A program made the translations under genes and the position numbers. This document shows positions 32,496 through 40,723 of a stretch of 64,000 bases of DNA, piece after piece. Origin of the DNA: Mesorhizobium temperatum (GTDB lineage: Bacteria > Pseudomonadota > Alphaproteobacteria > Rhizobiales > Rhizobiaceae); assembly GCF_002284575.1 (NCBI RefSeq), contig NZ_NPKJ01000048.1:1-64000 (forward strand), given 5' to 3'. Positions within the stretch are counted from its first letter, which is position 1. Every line of letters begins with the position of its first letter. Under the pieces are notes generated by a model. It was not told where the DNA came from. It did not search any database and worked only from the letters and a program-made list of their open reading frames with translations.

Positions 32496-32936
32496 ATGAG
32501 AGCACGCGCAGCAACGGTTGGAGATCTGGAAAATGTTTTCAGTGATCTGTCCAAGCGGATATCGGACGAGTACGTCGCGGCCGGCAAGGACAGCAAGATC
32601 GCCTACGACAATCTGATGATGAACTTGAAAGAAGGCCGTGCTCATGCGCTCGTGCAGGGCGAAAAAACCGTCGCGCTCATCGCGTGGCACGAGAATAGCG
32701 ACGCTGCTGATACGCTGTTCGCCGCGCAGGAGGATTTCTTCAGCGCCGCGACCGTTCGCTTCTGCAAGCGGCATATTCGCCATATCCAGGCGCTCGCCGG
32801 CAACCTCCCCATTCACTCGCGCAGCTGGCTCCAGAGACCGGACGTCGCAAAATGGTTCCGGATAATCGGCTATGTCGAGCGAGGCCAGGAGAATGGCGCC
32901 AACCTGTTCGAACTGCCGCCGGCTCCCGCCGCCTAA
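32496..32936 (+). CDS. Acetyltransferase-like (phage virion protein A-like) hypothetical protein
   Basis: A 146-residue protein with TAGGAGGCGAA before the ATG. It begins M-R-A-R-A-A-T-V-G-D-L-E-N-V, as GNAT enzymes often do (R-x-A-T-x-x-D), and continues with a helix (F-S-D-L-S-K-R-I-S-D-E-Y) and strands. No acetyl-CoA P-loop motif (R-x-x-G-x-G/A) is obvious. The layout resembles small GNAT-like proteins of podoviruses. The call is tentative. Confidence 0.45.
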   Translation: MRARAATVGDLENVFSDLSKRISDEYVAAGKDSKIAYDNLMMNLKEGRAHALVQGEKTVALIAWHENSDAADTLFAAQEDFFSAATVRFCKRHIRHIQALAGNLPIHSRSWLQRPDVAKWFRIIGYVERGQENGANLFELPPAPAA

Positions 32937-33614
32937 AAATCTCGGCGTGCTGCGAAACGCCGCGACAACCGGTACCCACTTTTGGGTCCGATGCTCTAGC
33001 CAAAAAGGCCCGCCGCTCCATTTGCGAAGCGGCGAGGCCCCATATCCGGGGACAACTTCCGGGCCGTTGCCCGGCATTGCTTACGGTGCAATTCAGGTGC
33101 CAGACGGTTTGACCCATAATGGGACACCGCACAGGGAAAGCGCGAACCATCTTCCGCGATCACACCACTGCCATACCGCGCCATTCCTGCTATATTTGCT
33201 TGCGGCGGACCTGATTTCCGCTTGGCCGGCGCCCATCAGGCAATCTACCCCAACGCCCCCCCAAAAGTGGCGCCGGCCAACCTTCACCACCGACCCAATC
33301 TTCGCCACCGACCCAATCTTCGCCATCGGTATCGTCAAGCACGCCCTGCGAGCGCGAAGCTTGCAGGCCGAAGCCAGGGGCAGCGCTTCGAATGCGCCTC
33401 CAGAGCGGCGTGACTTTCAGGTCGAAATGCCCCAACTGGCATTCCAGTCCGACAGATCGCCTGGAACGGCAGCACCACCCGACATAAATCCAAAAAAACC
33501 GCTAGCAAGCCGCGGCCAGAAAGTGTTGAAGACCGTGCCGATCGCATTGAACGCGTCGCGACCCGGTTGCACTCGGCAAGGCTTGATGATTTGTTGCCGC
33601 TTCAAGGAGAATGA
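32937..33614. other. Non-coding stretch with tandem repeat
   Basis: About 680 bases. A long plus-strand frame (32872-33618) exists, but its composition is not protein-like. The sequence includes an 18-bp tandem repeat at 33283-33330 (unit TTCGCCACCGACCCAATC, about 2.5 copies). No gene supported. Confidence 0.45.
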
Positions 33615-33959
33615 ATGATGCACGAGCCTGCCGGTCAAGACGAATATGGGTCGGCCAGTCCCTTCGACCCGGACGACCTGACGACGTTGAACGTGATGGG
33701 TCCGGGGGTGGCCAGCAACGATTTCGAGAAATACGCGGTCGCCGTGATCATCGTTTTCGGCGCTCTCATCATTGGCGGCTTGATGGCCGCAACCCTGGCC
33801 TTGGGGCACCGTAACGGCTTCCTGTACGCGCTTGGCGGCGCCACCGCGGCGTGGATATCGGGAAATGCGCTTCTGCTCGATCGGCCGCGTATCTATGCCT
33901 TGTTCGTCGGCATCGCAGCCGTGATGCTGATTGCGTCCACCATCACGCTGGTCATCTGA
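33615..33959 (+). CDS. Small membrane protein (114 aa)
   Basis: CAAGGAGA precedes the tandem ATGs (33615, 33618). After a polar N-terminus (to about 38) there are three hydrophobic segments: V-A-V-I-I-V-F-G-A-L-I-I-G-G-L-M-A (about 42-60), G-F-L-Y-A-L-G-G-A-T-A-A-W-I (about 66-82) and Y-A-L-F-V-G-I-A-A-V-M-L-I-A (about 92-112). No family recognised. Confidence 0.65.
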   Translation: MMHEPAGQDEYGSASPFDPDDLTTLNVMGPGVASNDFEKYAVAVIIVFGALIIGGLMAATLALGHRNGFLYALGGATAAWISGNALLLDRPRIYALFVGIAAVMLIASTITLVI

Positions 33960-33969
33960 CCGAACGAAA

Positions 33970-35703
33970 TTAATATCCGATCGCCTCGCCGGACGCGGCG
34001 CGGCTGTCGATAGCGCCGTTGTAGCGGGCGCCGCCTCCCTTCTCGATCTCGGCCAGGCTCTTGCCGCCGACCAGGATGCCGGCCGCCTGACCCCAGGTCG
34101 CATCGGTGACATCGAGGTGGTAGCCGATGCCGGCAAGCAGTTTTTCGGTATCGGGCGACAGGCCGAACGGTTCGATATAGACCGTGTCGGGCAGCCACTG
34201 GTGGTGGATGCGCGGCGCGTCGATCGCCTCCTGGATGTTCATGCCGTGATCGACGACATTGACGATCGCTTCCAGCGTGATGGTGATGATGCGCGAGCCG
34301 CCGGGGCTGCCGATGACCATGAACGGCTTGCCGTCTTTGGCGACGATGGTCGGGCTCATCGACGACAGCGGCGTCTTCCTCGGCTCGATCGCATTCGCCT
34401 CGCCCTGGACCAGGCCGTAGAGATTGGGCACGCCCGGTTTCTGGGTGAAATCGTCCATCTCGTTGTTGAGCAGGATGCCGGTGCCGTCGGCGACGACGCC
34501 GGCGCCGAACGAACCGTTCAGCGTATAGGTCACCGCGACGGCGTTGCCGTCATTGTCGACGATCGAATAATGCGTCGTCTCCTGGCTCTCGCCAAAACCC
34601 TTCGGCATCAATTCCTGCGACACGCCGGCCCGGAACGGATCGATCTTTTCGCGGATTTCCTTCGCATACTTCTTGTCCAGCAGCTTTTCGACCGGATTGT
34701 CGACGAAGTCGGGATCGCCGAGCGCCGAATTGCGGTCGACATAGGCATGGCGCATCGCCTCGACCATGACTTTAACGGTTTCGGCGGAACCGGCGCCGAG
34801 ATAGGACAGCGGATAGAATTCCAGCACGTTGAGGATCTCGCAGATGATGACGCCGCCCGAGCTCGGCGGCGGCGAGGAGGTGATCTCATAGCCGCGGTAG
34901 TTGCAGGTCACCGGCTCGAGTTCGCGAACCGCGTAGGTCTCGAAATCCGCCTTGGCCAGAATGCCGCCCTTCTCCGCGCTCGCCTTGACGATGCCGTCGG
35001 CGATCGGCCCTTTGTAGAAGGCGTCGCGGCCTCGCTCCGAAATGGCCGAGAGCGAGGCGGCGAGATCGGCCTGGACAAGGCGCTCGCCGATGGCATAAGG
35101 CTTGCCGCCCGGCTTCAGGAAGATGGCGGCCGCGGCCGGGTCCTTGGCCAGCCGCGCGGCGCCGCCTTCGAGCGAGGCGACATCGCCCTGCTCCAGCACG
35201 AAGCCGTCCCTGGCATAGCGGATTGCCGGCGCCATCAAGTCCTGCCGCGTCAGCGTGCCGTATTTTTCCCTCGCCGTCTCGAAGCCGGCCACCGAGCCCG
35301 GCACGCCGACCGCGAGATAGCCGTCGAGGCTGGCACCTTTCACCGGCTTGCCATCCTTGTCGAGATACATGGTTTTCGTCGAGGCGAGCGGCGCGCGCTC
35401 GCGGAAATCGAGGAACGTCGAGCGGCCGTCCTTGAAGCGGATGGTCATGAACCCGCCACCGCCGATATTGCCGGCGTTCGGGTAGACCACAGCCAGCGCA
35501 TAGCCGACGGCGACCGCCGCATCGACCGCGTTGCCACCCTTCTTCAGCACCTCGACGCCGACTTGCGACGCAAGATGCTGGGCGGTCACCACCATGCCAC
35601 GCTCGCCCTTCGCCGGCTGCGGCGAGGCGGCGAATGCGGCCACCAGCGGCGCAAAGGTCAAGGTGAGGGAAAGACTGATCGCGATTAGGGTGCGGCGGTG
35701 CAT
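33970..35703 (-). CDS. ggt: Gamma-glutamyltransferase (periplasmic)
   Basis: A 577-residue precursor. A signal peptide (residues 1-26) is followed by the large subunit and, after autocleavage before Thr376 (E-S-Q-E-T-T-H-Y-S-I-V-D), the small subunit. Further family marks are G-G-G-F-M-T-I-R-F, S-S-P-P-P-S-S-G-G-V-I, L-N-N-E-M-D-D-F, P-L-S-S-M-S-P-T-I-V and the glycine pair in I-G-S-P-G-G-S-R-I. It hydrolyses glutathione and transfers gamma-glutamyl groups in the periplasm. It stands alone, convergent with the small membrane-protein gene. Confidence 0.95.
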   Translation of the reverse strand: MHRRTLIAISLSLTLTFAPLVAAFAASPQPAKGERGMVVTAQHLASQVGVEVLKKGGNAVDAAVAVGYALAVVYPNAGNIGGGGFMTIRFKDGRSTFLDFRERAPLASTKTMYLDKDGKPVKGASLDGYLAVGVPGSVAGFETAREKYGTLTRQDLMAPAIRYARDGFVLEQGDVASLEGGAARLAKDPAAAAIFLKPGGKPYAIGERLVQADLAASLSAISERGRDAFYKGPIADGIVKASAEKGGILAKADFETYAVRELEPVTCNYRGYEITSSPPPSSGGVIICEILNVLEFYPLSYLGAGSAETVKVMVEAMRHAYVDRNSALGDPDFVDNPVEKLLDKKYAKEIREKIDPFRAGVSQELMPKGFGESQETTHYSIVDNDGNAVAVTYTLNGSFGAGVVADGTGILLNNEMDDFTQKPGVPNLYGLVQGEANAIEPRKTPLSSMSPTIVAKDGKPFMVIGSPGGSRIITITLEAIVNVVDHGMNIQEAIDAPRIHHQWLPDTVYIEPFGLSPDTEKLLAGIGYHLDVTDATWGQAAGILVGGKSLAEIEKGGGARYNGAIDSRAASGEAIGY

Positions 35704-36073
35704 GGCCGTTCTCCGAGGGGTGGGATGCGCCTAGAAAAGCCGCTTGGTGAGGTTGAGTCTACTGACAATAATGAAGATTCGGCGAGGCTTGCACCTTCCA
35801 CGAACTCTCAAGACCTGGGTTCCTCGCCCGCCGCGAAGCGGGGAGAGGTGGCCGCGAAGCGGCCGGAGAGGGGGCTTTCGTAAGGTGCAGTCCCCTCTCC
35901 GTCTCGGCTTCGCCGAGCCACCTCTCCCCACTTTCGTGGGGCGAGGAACCCAAGCTGGAATGAAGCCGCGATCCTTCGCGCCCCTCCCTGTACTGCTTGG
36001 CACAGCCTATTTTGTTCTTGCTTTGTGCCGGCAGTTATGCTATTGGTTACTCATAGTGTTGATTTGCGCCGCG
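35704..36073. other. Intergenic region with RIME-like element and possible small RNA
   Basis: No protein gene. It contains the palindromic element at 35816-35952 and an AT-richer stretch (about 36000-36060) leading into an orphan plus-strand terminator at 36074-36096. Confidence 0.5.
35816..35952. repeat. RIME-like palindromic element
   Basis: Outer arms TGGGTTCCTCGCCC and its near complement at the right end enclose GGGGAGAGGTGGC/GCCACCTCTCCCC arms and a central hairpin. It belongs to the same class of large intergenic palindromes as 37431-37559, 41734-41893 and 47221-47345. Confidence 0.75.
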
Positions 36074-36096
36074 ACCCGCCTCAGGCGGGTTTTTTC
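36074..36096 (+). terminator. Orphan plus-strand intrinsic terminator
   Basis: Stem ACCCGCC/GGCGGGT with a 3-base loop and six T residues on the plus strand. No plus-strand gene lies upstream. On the minus strand, where rhaI ends at 36111, there is no U-tract after the stem. It may end a small RNA starting near 36040. Confidence 0.7.
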
Positions 36097-36110
36097 ATTT
36101 CAGGCCGATA

Positions 36111-37403
36111 TCAAACAATCCCGCCGCTGCCACCGGCAACCGGCGGCCGTTCCGCCGCGACCTTGGCCCGGTAGCCGGCGGCGCGGTAGGCGGCGACCGG
36201 ATCGATGGCGCCGCCCGTGTTCAGCCGCGCCATGGCGAGGATCGGCTCGACGTCGGTGCGATAGGCGGCTTTCAGCGTCTGCGTCGCCATCAGCGCGTCA
36301 TTGGCGTCCTGATAGGCTTCCAGTGCCTTGCGGTCGACCAGCAGCGCCTGCGCATAGGCGCGCTGCACCTCGACTGCCGACAGCATCAGGCTTTCTATCG
36401 GGTCGGTGACGTTGTGGCTCTGGTCGAGCATGTGAGCCGGATCAAAACCTTCAGCGCCGGAAAGCTCGGCATCGACCAGTTCGTTGAAGACGAGGAACAG
36501 CCGGTAGGGATCTATGGAGCCGGCGTCGAGATCGTCGTCGCCATATTTCGAATCGTTGAAATGGAAGCCGCCGAGTTTCTTGAACTGGATCAGCCGCGAC
36601 ACGATCATCTCGATGTTGACGTTTGGCGCATGATGGCCGAGGTCGACCAGGCAGAACGCCTTGTCGCCGAGTTCCGTGGCAATCATGTAGTTGGTGCCCC
36701 AGTCCTGCACGACCGTCGAATAGAAGGCCGGCTCGTACATCTTGTGTTCGGTGAACAGCTTCCAGTCGTCCGGCAGTCCGGCGTAGATCTCCTTCATCGC
36801 GTCGAGATAGCGTTCGAACGCCTTGGCGAAATTGACCTGACCGGGGAAATTCGAGCCGTCGCCGATCCATACGGTCAGTGCCTTCGATCCCAGCGTCTTG
36901 CCGATCTCGATGCATTCGAGGTTGTGCTCGACCGCCTGCCGGCGCGTTGCGGCATCGGCATGCGACAGCGAGCCGAATTTGTAGGACAGTTTTTGGTCCC
37001 TGGCGTCGGAGAAGGTGTTTGAGTTGATGGCGTCGAAGCCGAGGCCGAAGCGGGACGCGGCCTGCTTCAGCCGGTTCGGATCGGCCTTGTCCCACGGAAT
37101 GTGCAGCGAGACGGTCCGCGTCGCCTGCGTCAACTGCCGGATGACGGCGCAATCCTCGATCTTATCGAAGATATCGCGCGGCTCGCCGGCGCCGGGAAAG
37201 CGGGCAAAGCGGGTGCCGCCGGTGCCGACGCCCCAGGACGGGATCGCCACAGCGAATTTTTCGACCTTATCGCTGATAGCGTCGATAGCGATGCCGCGCC
37301 GGTCGAGGCGTTCGCCGAGCGAGTCGTAGTCACGCTCGAGATCGGCCTTGCGCGCGGCATTGTCCTTGTCAACGATCTCGGCTGAGATGATGGTTTCGGA
37401 CAC
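36111..37403 (-). CDS. rhaI: L-rhamnose isomerase (rhizobial/Pseudomonas stutzeri type)
   Basis: A 430-residue enzyme converting L-rhamnose to L-rhamnulose. The TIM-barrel metal-site motifs are visible: L-F-T-E-H-K-M-Y-E-P, V-D-L-G-H-H-A-P-N-V-N and G-G-F-H-F-N-D-S-K-Y-G-D-D-D-L-D. The length fits the family (about 420-430). The start is the GTG at 37403, seven bases after GGAGG, not the upstream ATG. It lies downstream of rhaD with a RIME-like element between, the rhaDI arrangement of Rhizobium leguminosarum. Confidence 0.93.
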   Translation of the reverse strand: MSETIISAEIVDKDNAARKADLERDYDSLGERLDRRGIAIDAISDKVEKFAVAIPSWGVGTGGTRFARFPGAGEPRDIFDKIEDCAVIRQLTQATRTVSLHIPWDKADPNRLKQAASRFGLGFDAINSNTFSDARDQKLSYKFGSLSHADAATRRQAVEHNLECIEIGKTLGSKALTVWIGDGSNFPGQVNFAKAFERYLDAMKEIYAGLPDDWKLFTEHKMYEPAFYSTVVQDWGTNYMIATELGDKAFCLVDLGHHAPNVNIEMIVSRLIQFKKLGGFHFNDSKYGDDDLDAGSIDPYRLFLVFNELVDAELSGAEGFDPAHMLDQSHNVTDPIESLMLSAVEVQRAYAQALLVDRKALEAYQDANDALMATQTLKAAYRTDVEPILAMARLNTGGAIDPVAAYRAAGYRAKVAAERPPVAGGSGGIV

Positions 37404-37430
37404 TGCGTTTCCTCCCAAATGCGTTCGGTT

Positions 37431-37559
37431 GGCGCTGCCCCTCATCCGCCTGCCGGAACCTTCTCCCCGTATAGAGACGGGGAGAAGGGAAGCGCTCCGG
37501 CATTGGCGACCCCCTCTCCCCGTCCTTGCGGGGAGAGGGTAAGGGTGAGGGGCAGCGCC
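37431..37559. repeat. RIME-like palindromic element between rhaI and rhaD
   Basis: Outer arms GGCGCTGCCCCTCA/TGAGGGGCAGCGCC and inner arms CTTCTCCCCG/CGGGGAGAAG and CCCTCTCCCCG/CGGGGAGAGGG. It is very similar in plan to 47221-47345. Confidence 0.8.
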
Positions 37560-37571
37560 GCCTTCAAACTA

Positions 37572-39674
37572 TTATCGCGTAAAACTCTGGGCGTTGCCGG
37601 CGTCGACATTGACGATGTTGCCGGTCGACTTGGCCGACATGTCGGAAGCGAAGAAATAGATCGCCTCGGCGATGTCCTCGGGGAATACCGAACGCTTCAG
37701 CATCGAGCGCGAGCGGTAGTGCTCCTCGAGGTCATCGGTCGACATCTTGTAGGCGGCGGCGCGCTGTTCCTTCCACTCGCCGGTCCAGATCTTCGAGCCG
37801 CGCAGCACGGCGTCGGGATTGACGACATTGACCCTGATCTGCGCTTCCGCGCCCTCCAGCGCCAGACAGCGTGCCAGGTGGATTTCGGCGGCCTTGGCCG
37901 TGCAATAGGCTGCGGCATTGGGCGATGCGGCAAGACCGTTCTTGGAGGCGACGAAGACGACGTTGCCGCCAATCTTCTGCGCCCGGAACAGCCGGAATGC
38001 TTCCCGCGAAACGAGGAAATAGCCGGTCGACAAGATGTCCATGTTCTTGTTCCACAGCGCCAGCGTCGTCTCCTCGATCGGCGCCGAGGTTGCCAGGCCG
38101 GCATTCGACACCAGAATATCGATGCCGCCGAACTCGACCGCCGTCTCGGCGAAGCCGGAGATCACCTGGTCCTCAGCGGTGACATTGATGACCAGCGGCC
38201 GCACGAAATCCTTGCCATAGGCTTTGGCAAGCTCGTCATTGGCGCTGGCAAGTGCGGTCTCGTCGATATCGGCCAGCACGACGCAGGCGCCTTCGCGCAG
38301 CAGCCGGTTGGCCGTCGCCCGGCCGATGCCGCCGGCGCCGCCGGTGACCAGCGCGATCTGGCCGGCAAGAGCCTTCGGCTTCGGCAGGCGCTGCAGCTTT
38401 GCCTCTTCGAGCAGCCAGTACTCGATGTCGAAGGCTTCCTGCTCGGGCAGGCCGACATAGGTCGACACCGTCGAGGCGCCGCGCATGACATTGATGGCGT
38501 TGACGTAGAATTCGCCCGAGATGCGCGCCGTCGCCTTGTCGGCGGCGAAGGTGAACATGCCGACGCCGGGCATCAGATAGACCACGGCGTTCGGATCACG
38601 CACCGGTGGCGAATCCGCATGCTTACACCTGTTATAATAGGCCTGATAGCCGACGCGATACTCCGCCAAGTCGTCGGCGAGACGGGCAATGACGGCATCG
38701 ACATCGGGGGCCTTGGGGTCGAACTCGATGACCAGCGGCCGGATCTTGGTGCGCAGAAAATGATCCGGGCAGGACGTGCCGAGCGCCGCCAGCGGACGCA
38801 AATCCTTCGAATTGACGAATTCGAGCACGGCAGGCGAATCGTCGAAATGGCCAAGCTTGTGGCTTTTCTCCGAGATCAGGCCGCGGACCCTCGGCATCAG
38901 TCTTGCCGCCACGGCGCGACGCGCCGGCGCGTCAAGCGATTTTACGACTTCGCCGCCGAAGATCGGCTTGCCTTCAGACTTGCGCTCGAACCACTCGATC
39001 GCCTGGTTGATCACCGAGATCGTCGTCTCGTAGCATTCGCGAGGGGTGTCGCCCCAGGTGAACAGGCCATGGCTTGCCAGCACAACGCCCTTGGCCTCAG
39101 GGTTCTCGAGGCAGAATTTTTCCAGCCACAAGCCGAGTTCGAACCCCGGACGCTTCCATGGCAGCCAGCCGATCGCGTCGCCGAAGATCTCCTTGGTCAG
39201 CGCCTTCGAATCCTTGGCGGCGGCAATCGCGATGATGGCGTCGGGATGCATGTGGTCGACATGAGGCTTCGGCACGAAGGCGTGCAGCGGCGTGTCGATC
39301 GAGGCCGCGCGTGGATTAAGATTAAAGGTGCAATGGGGCAAATAGCCGACCATCTCGTCCTCATGCTCGAGACCGCGATAGAGACCCTTCAGCGCGCGCA
39401 GCTTGTCCATGTAGAGCGTGGCGAAGCCGTCGAGCTTGATCGAGGCGCTGTCGCCGCCCGAGCCCTTGACCCACAGCACTTCCACGCTCTCGCCGGTGAG
39501 CGGATCCTTTTGCCAGATCTTGGAAGAGGTGTTGCCGCCGCCATAGTTGGTGACGCGCTTGTCGGAGCCGAGAACATTCGAGCGATAGACGAGACGTTCC
39601 GGCTCGCTCATCCCCAGGGCTTTCGCCTCATTCCAAAGATTGGCGAGGCGCGTGCCGGAGCGCTTGTCGAGCAT
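37572..39674 (-). CDS. rhaD: Bifunctional rhamnulose-1-phosphate aldolase / short-chain dehydrogenase
   Basis: A 700-residue fusion. The N-terminal class II aldolase domain (1 to about 400) has Y-G-G-G-N-T-S-S-K, H-A-F-V-P-K-P-H-V-D-H-M-H-P-D with zinc-ligand histidines, and L-A-S-H-G-L-F-T-W-G. The C-terminal SDR domain has the NAD motif V-T-G-G-A-G-G-I-G-R-A (about residue 425) and the catalytic Y-C-T-A-K (Y-x-x-x-K). It cleaves L-rhamnulose-1-phosphate to DHAP and L-lactaldehyde, and the SDR half is thought to oxidise the lactaldehyde. GGAGGATTACCT precedes the ATG at 39674. Transcribed away from rhaR. Confidence 0.94.
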   Translation of the reverse strand: MLDKRSGTRLANLWNEAKALGMSEPERLVYRSNVLGSDKRVTNYGGGNTSSKIWQKDPLTGESVEVLWVKGSGGDSASIKLDGFATLYMDKLRALKGLYRGLEHEDEMVGYLPHCTFNLNPRAASIDTPLHAFVPKPHVDHMHPDAIIAIAAAKDSKALTKEIFGDAIGWLPWKRPGFELGLWLEKFCLENPEAKGVVLASHGLFTWGDTPRECYETTISVINQAIEWFERKSEGKPIFGGEVVKSLDAPARRAVAARLMPRVRGLISEKSHKLGHFDDSPAVLEFVNSKDLRPLAALGTSCPDHFLRTKIRPLVIEFDPKAPDVDAVIARLADDLAEYRVGYQAYYNRCKHADSPPVRDPNAVVYLMPGVGMFTFAADKATARISGEFYVNAINVMRGASTVSTYVGLPEQEAFDIEYWLLEEAKLQRLPKPKALAGQIALVTGGAGGIGRATANRLLREGACVVLADIDETALASANDELAKAYGKDFVRPLVINVTAEDQVISGFAETAVEFGGIDILVSNAGLATSAPIEETTLALWNKNMDILSTGYFLVSREAFRLFRAQKIGGNVVFVASKNGLAASPNAAAYCTAKAAEIHLARCLALEGAEAQIRVNVVNPDAVLRGSKIWTGEWKEQRAAAYKMSTDDLEEHYRSRSMLKRSVFPEDIAEAIYFFASDMSAKSTGNIVNVDAGNAQSFTR

Positions 39675-39751
39675 AGGTAATCCTCCCGTGACGTGAGACG
39701 CGCAAAACGGCGCGACCCCTTTGGTCCGAATTTCTACGCAAGCGGCGGCGT

Positions 39752-39824
39752 TGTCAATCACAAACGATCAACATCGATCATATTGCACTGCACAATGGAT
39801 TTATCTGATCGGAAATGATTGACA
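39752..39824. promoter_or_regulatory. Candidate RhaR operator in the rhaD-rhaR intergenic region
   Basis: A perfect 9-bp inverted repeat (TGTCAATCA at 39752-39760, TGATTGACA at 39816-39824) flanks two direct GATCA copies (39766-39770, 39776-39780). It sits between the divergent rhaD and rhaR starts, where DeoR-type regulators usually bind. Binding is an inference. Confidence 0.5.
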
Positions 39825-39866
39825 CTGCGCGTTTTGAGTGCCTAGATGTGCTGGCAGGGAGGAACC

Positions 39867-40676
39867 ATGCACGAAAAAGAGCGCCACAGGATCATTTTGT
39901 CCGCCGTCCAGGAAAAGCCTGTGGTGACGGTGCAGGAGATGGTCGACCTGACAGACTCGTCCGAGGCGACGATCCGGCGCGACATCGCCGCATTGCATGT
40001 GCAAAAGCGCCTGCGCCGCGTGCGTGGCGGCGCCGAAGCGATCACCCCACCGCAATTCATCGGTCTTGCCGGCCGGCCCTTTTCCGTCAACGAGACGATC
40101 AACGCTTCGCAGAAGCGGGCGATCGCGCGTGACGCCGTGGAACTCTGCAAGGATGGCGAGCCGATCATCATCAATGGCGGCACCACCACTTTCCAGATGG
40201 TGCATTTCCTGACTGGCCGCCGCATGCCGATCTTCACCAATTCCTTTCCGATCGCCGAGCACCTGCTCAAGCACTCCAAGAACACGGTGATGCTGTCGGG
40301 CGGCACCATCTACCGCGAGCAGAACATCATCCTGTCGCCCTTCGAGAATGACGTGACGCGCAATTTCTATGCGCGTCGCATGTTCATGGGCGCGCAAGGG
40401 CTCGGGCCGCTCGGCCTGATGGAAGGCGACCCACTGCTGATCCAGGCCGAGCGGAAACTGATCGATCAAGCCGACGAATTGGTGGTGCTGGTCGACTCGT
40501 CGAAATTCCGCAAACGCTCGAGCCTGATCCTGTGCGGCCTGTCGCGCATCGCGACCGTCATCACCGACGACGGCATCGAGGACCGCGAGGCCAAGATGTT
40601 GGAGGCCGCTGGTGTGACGCTGGTCGTCGCCCGCACAACGCTAGGCAATAAGGAAGAATCTTCGCTGCAGGCCTGA
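39867..40676 (+). CDS. rhaR: DeoR-family regulator of rhamnose catabolism
   Basis: A 269-residue repressor/activator of the DeoR type. The N-terminal winged helix includes V-T-V-Q-E-M-V-D-L-T and S-E-A-T-I-R-R-D-I (recognition helix, about 28-50). The C-terminal sugar-phosphate sensor domain has I-I-N-G-G-T-T-T-F-Q-M, L-S-G-G-T-I-Y-R-E and V-L-V-D-S-S-K-F. GGGAGGAACC precedes the ATG at 39867. In R. leguminosarum the orthologous rhaR heads the same operon and controls the transport and kinase genes; the role here is by synteny. Confidence 0.9.
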   Translation: MHEKERHRIILSAVQEKPVVTVQEMVDLTDSSEATIRRDIAALHVQKRLRRVRGGAEAITPPQFIGLAGRPFSVNETINASQKRAIARDAVELCKDGEPIIINGGTTTFQMVHFLTGRRMPIFTNSFPIAEHLLKHSKNTVMLSGGTIYREQNIILSPFENDVTRNFYARRMFMGAQGLGPLGLMEGDPLLIQAERKLIDQADELVVLVDSSKFRKRSSLILCGLSRIATVITDDGIEDREAKMLEAAGVTLVVARTTLGNKEESSLQA

Positions 40677-40723
40677 GACGCCCGCAGCGGCGATGGAATG
40701 CAACGCTCAAGGGAGGATATTCG

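Noticed and set aside
32872..33618. A 248-codon plus-strand ORF.
   Set aside because: Composition is not protein-like, it overlaps the end of a better gene, and it is rich in Pro/Ser/Arg as expected of a shadow frame in GC-rich DNA.
33931..35688. A 585-codon plus-strand ORF opposite gamma-glutamyltransferase.
   Set aside because: It is the antisense shadow of ggt; its Arg/Asp/Ala-rich composition is typical of antisense frames.
37419..39680. A 753-codon plus-strand ORF opposite rhaD.
   Set aside because: Antisense shadow of rhaD, which has clear catalytic motifs on the minus strand.
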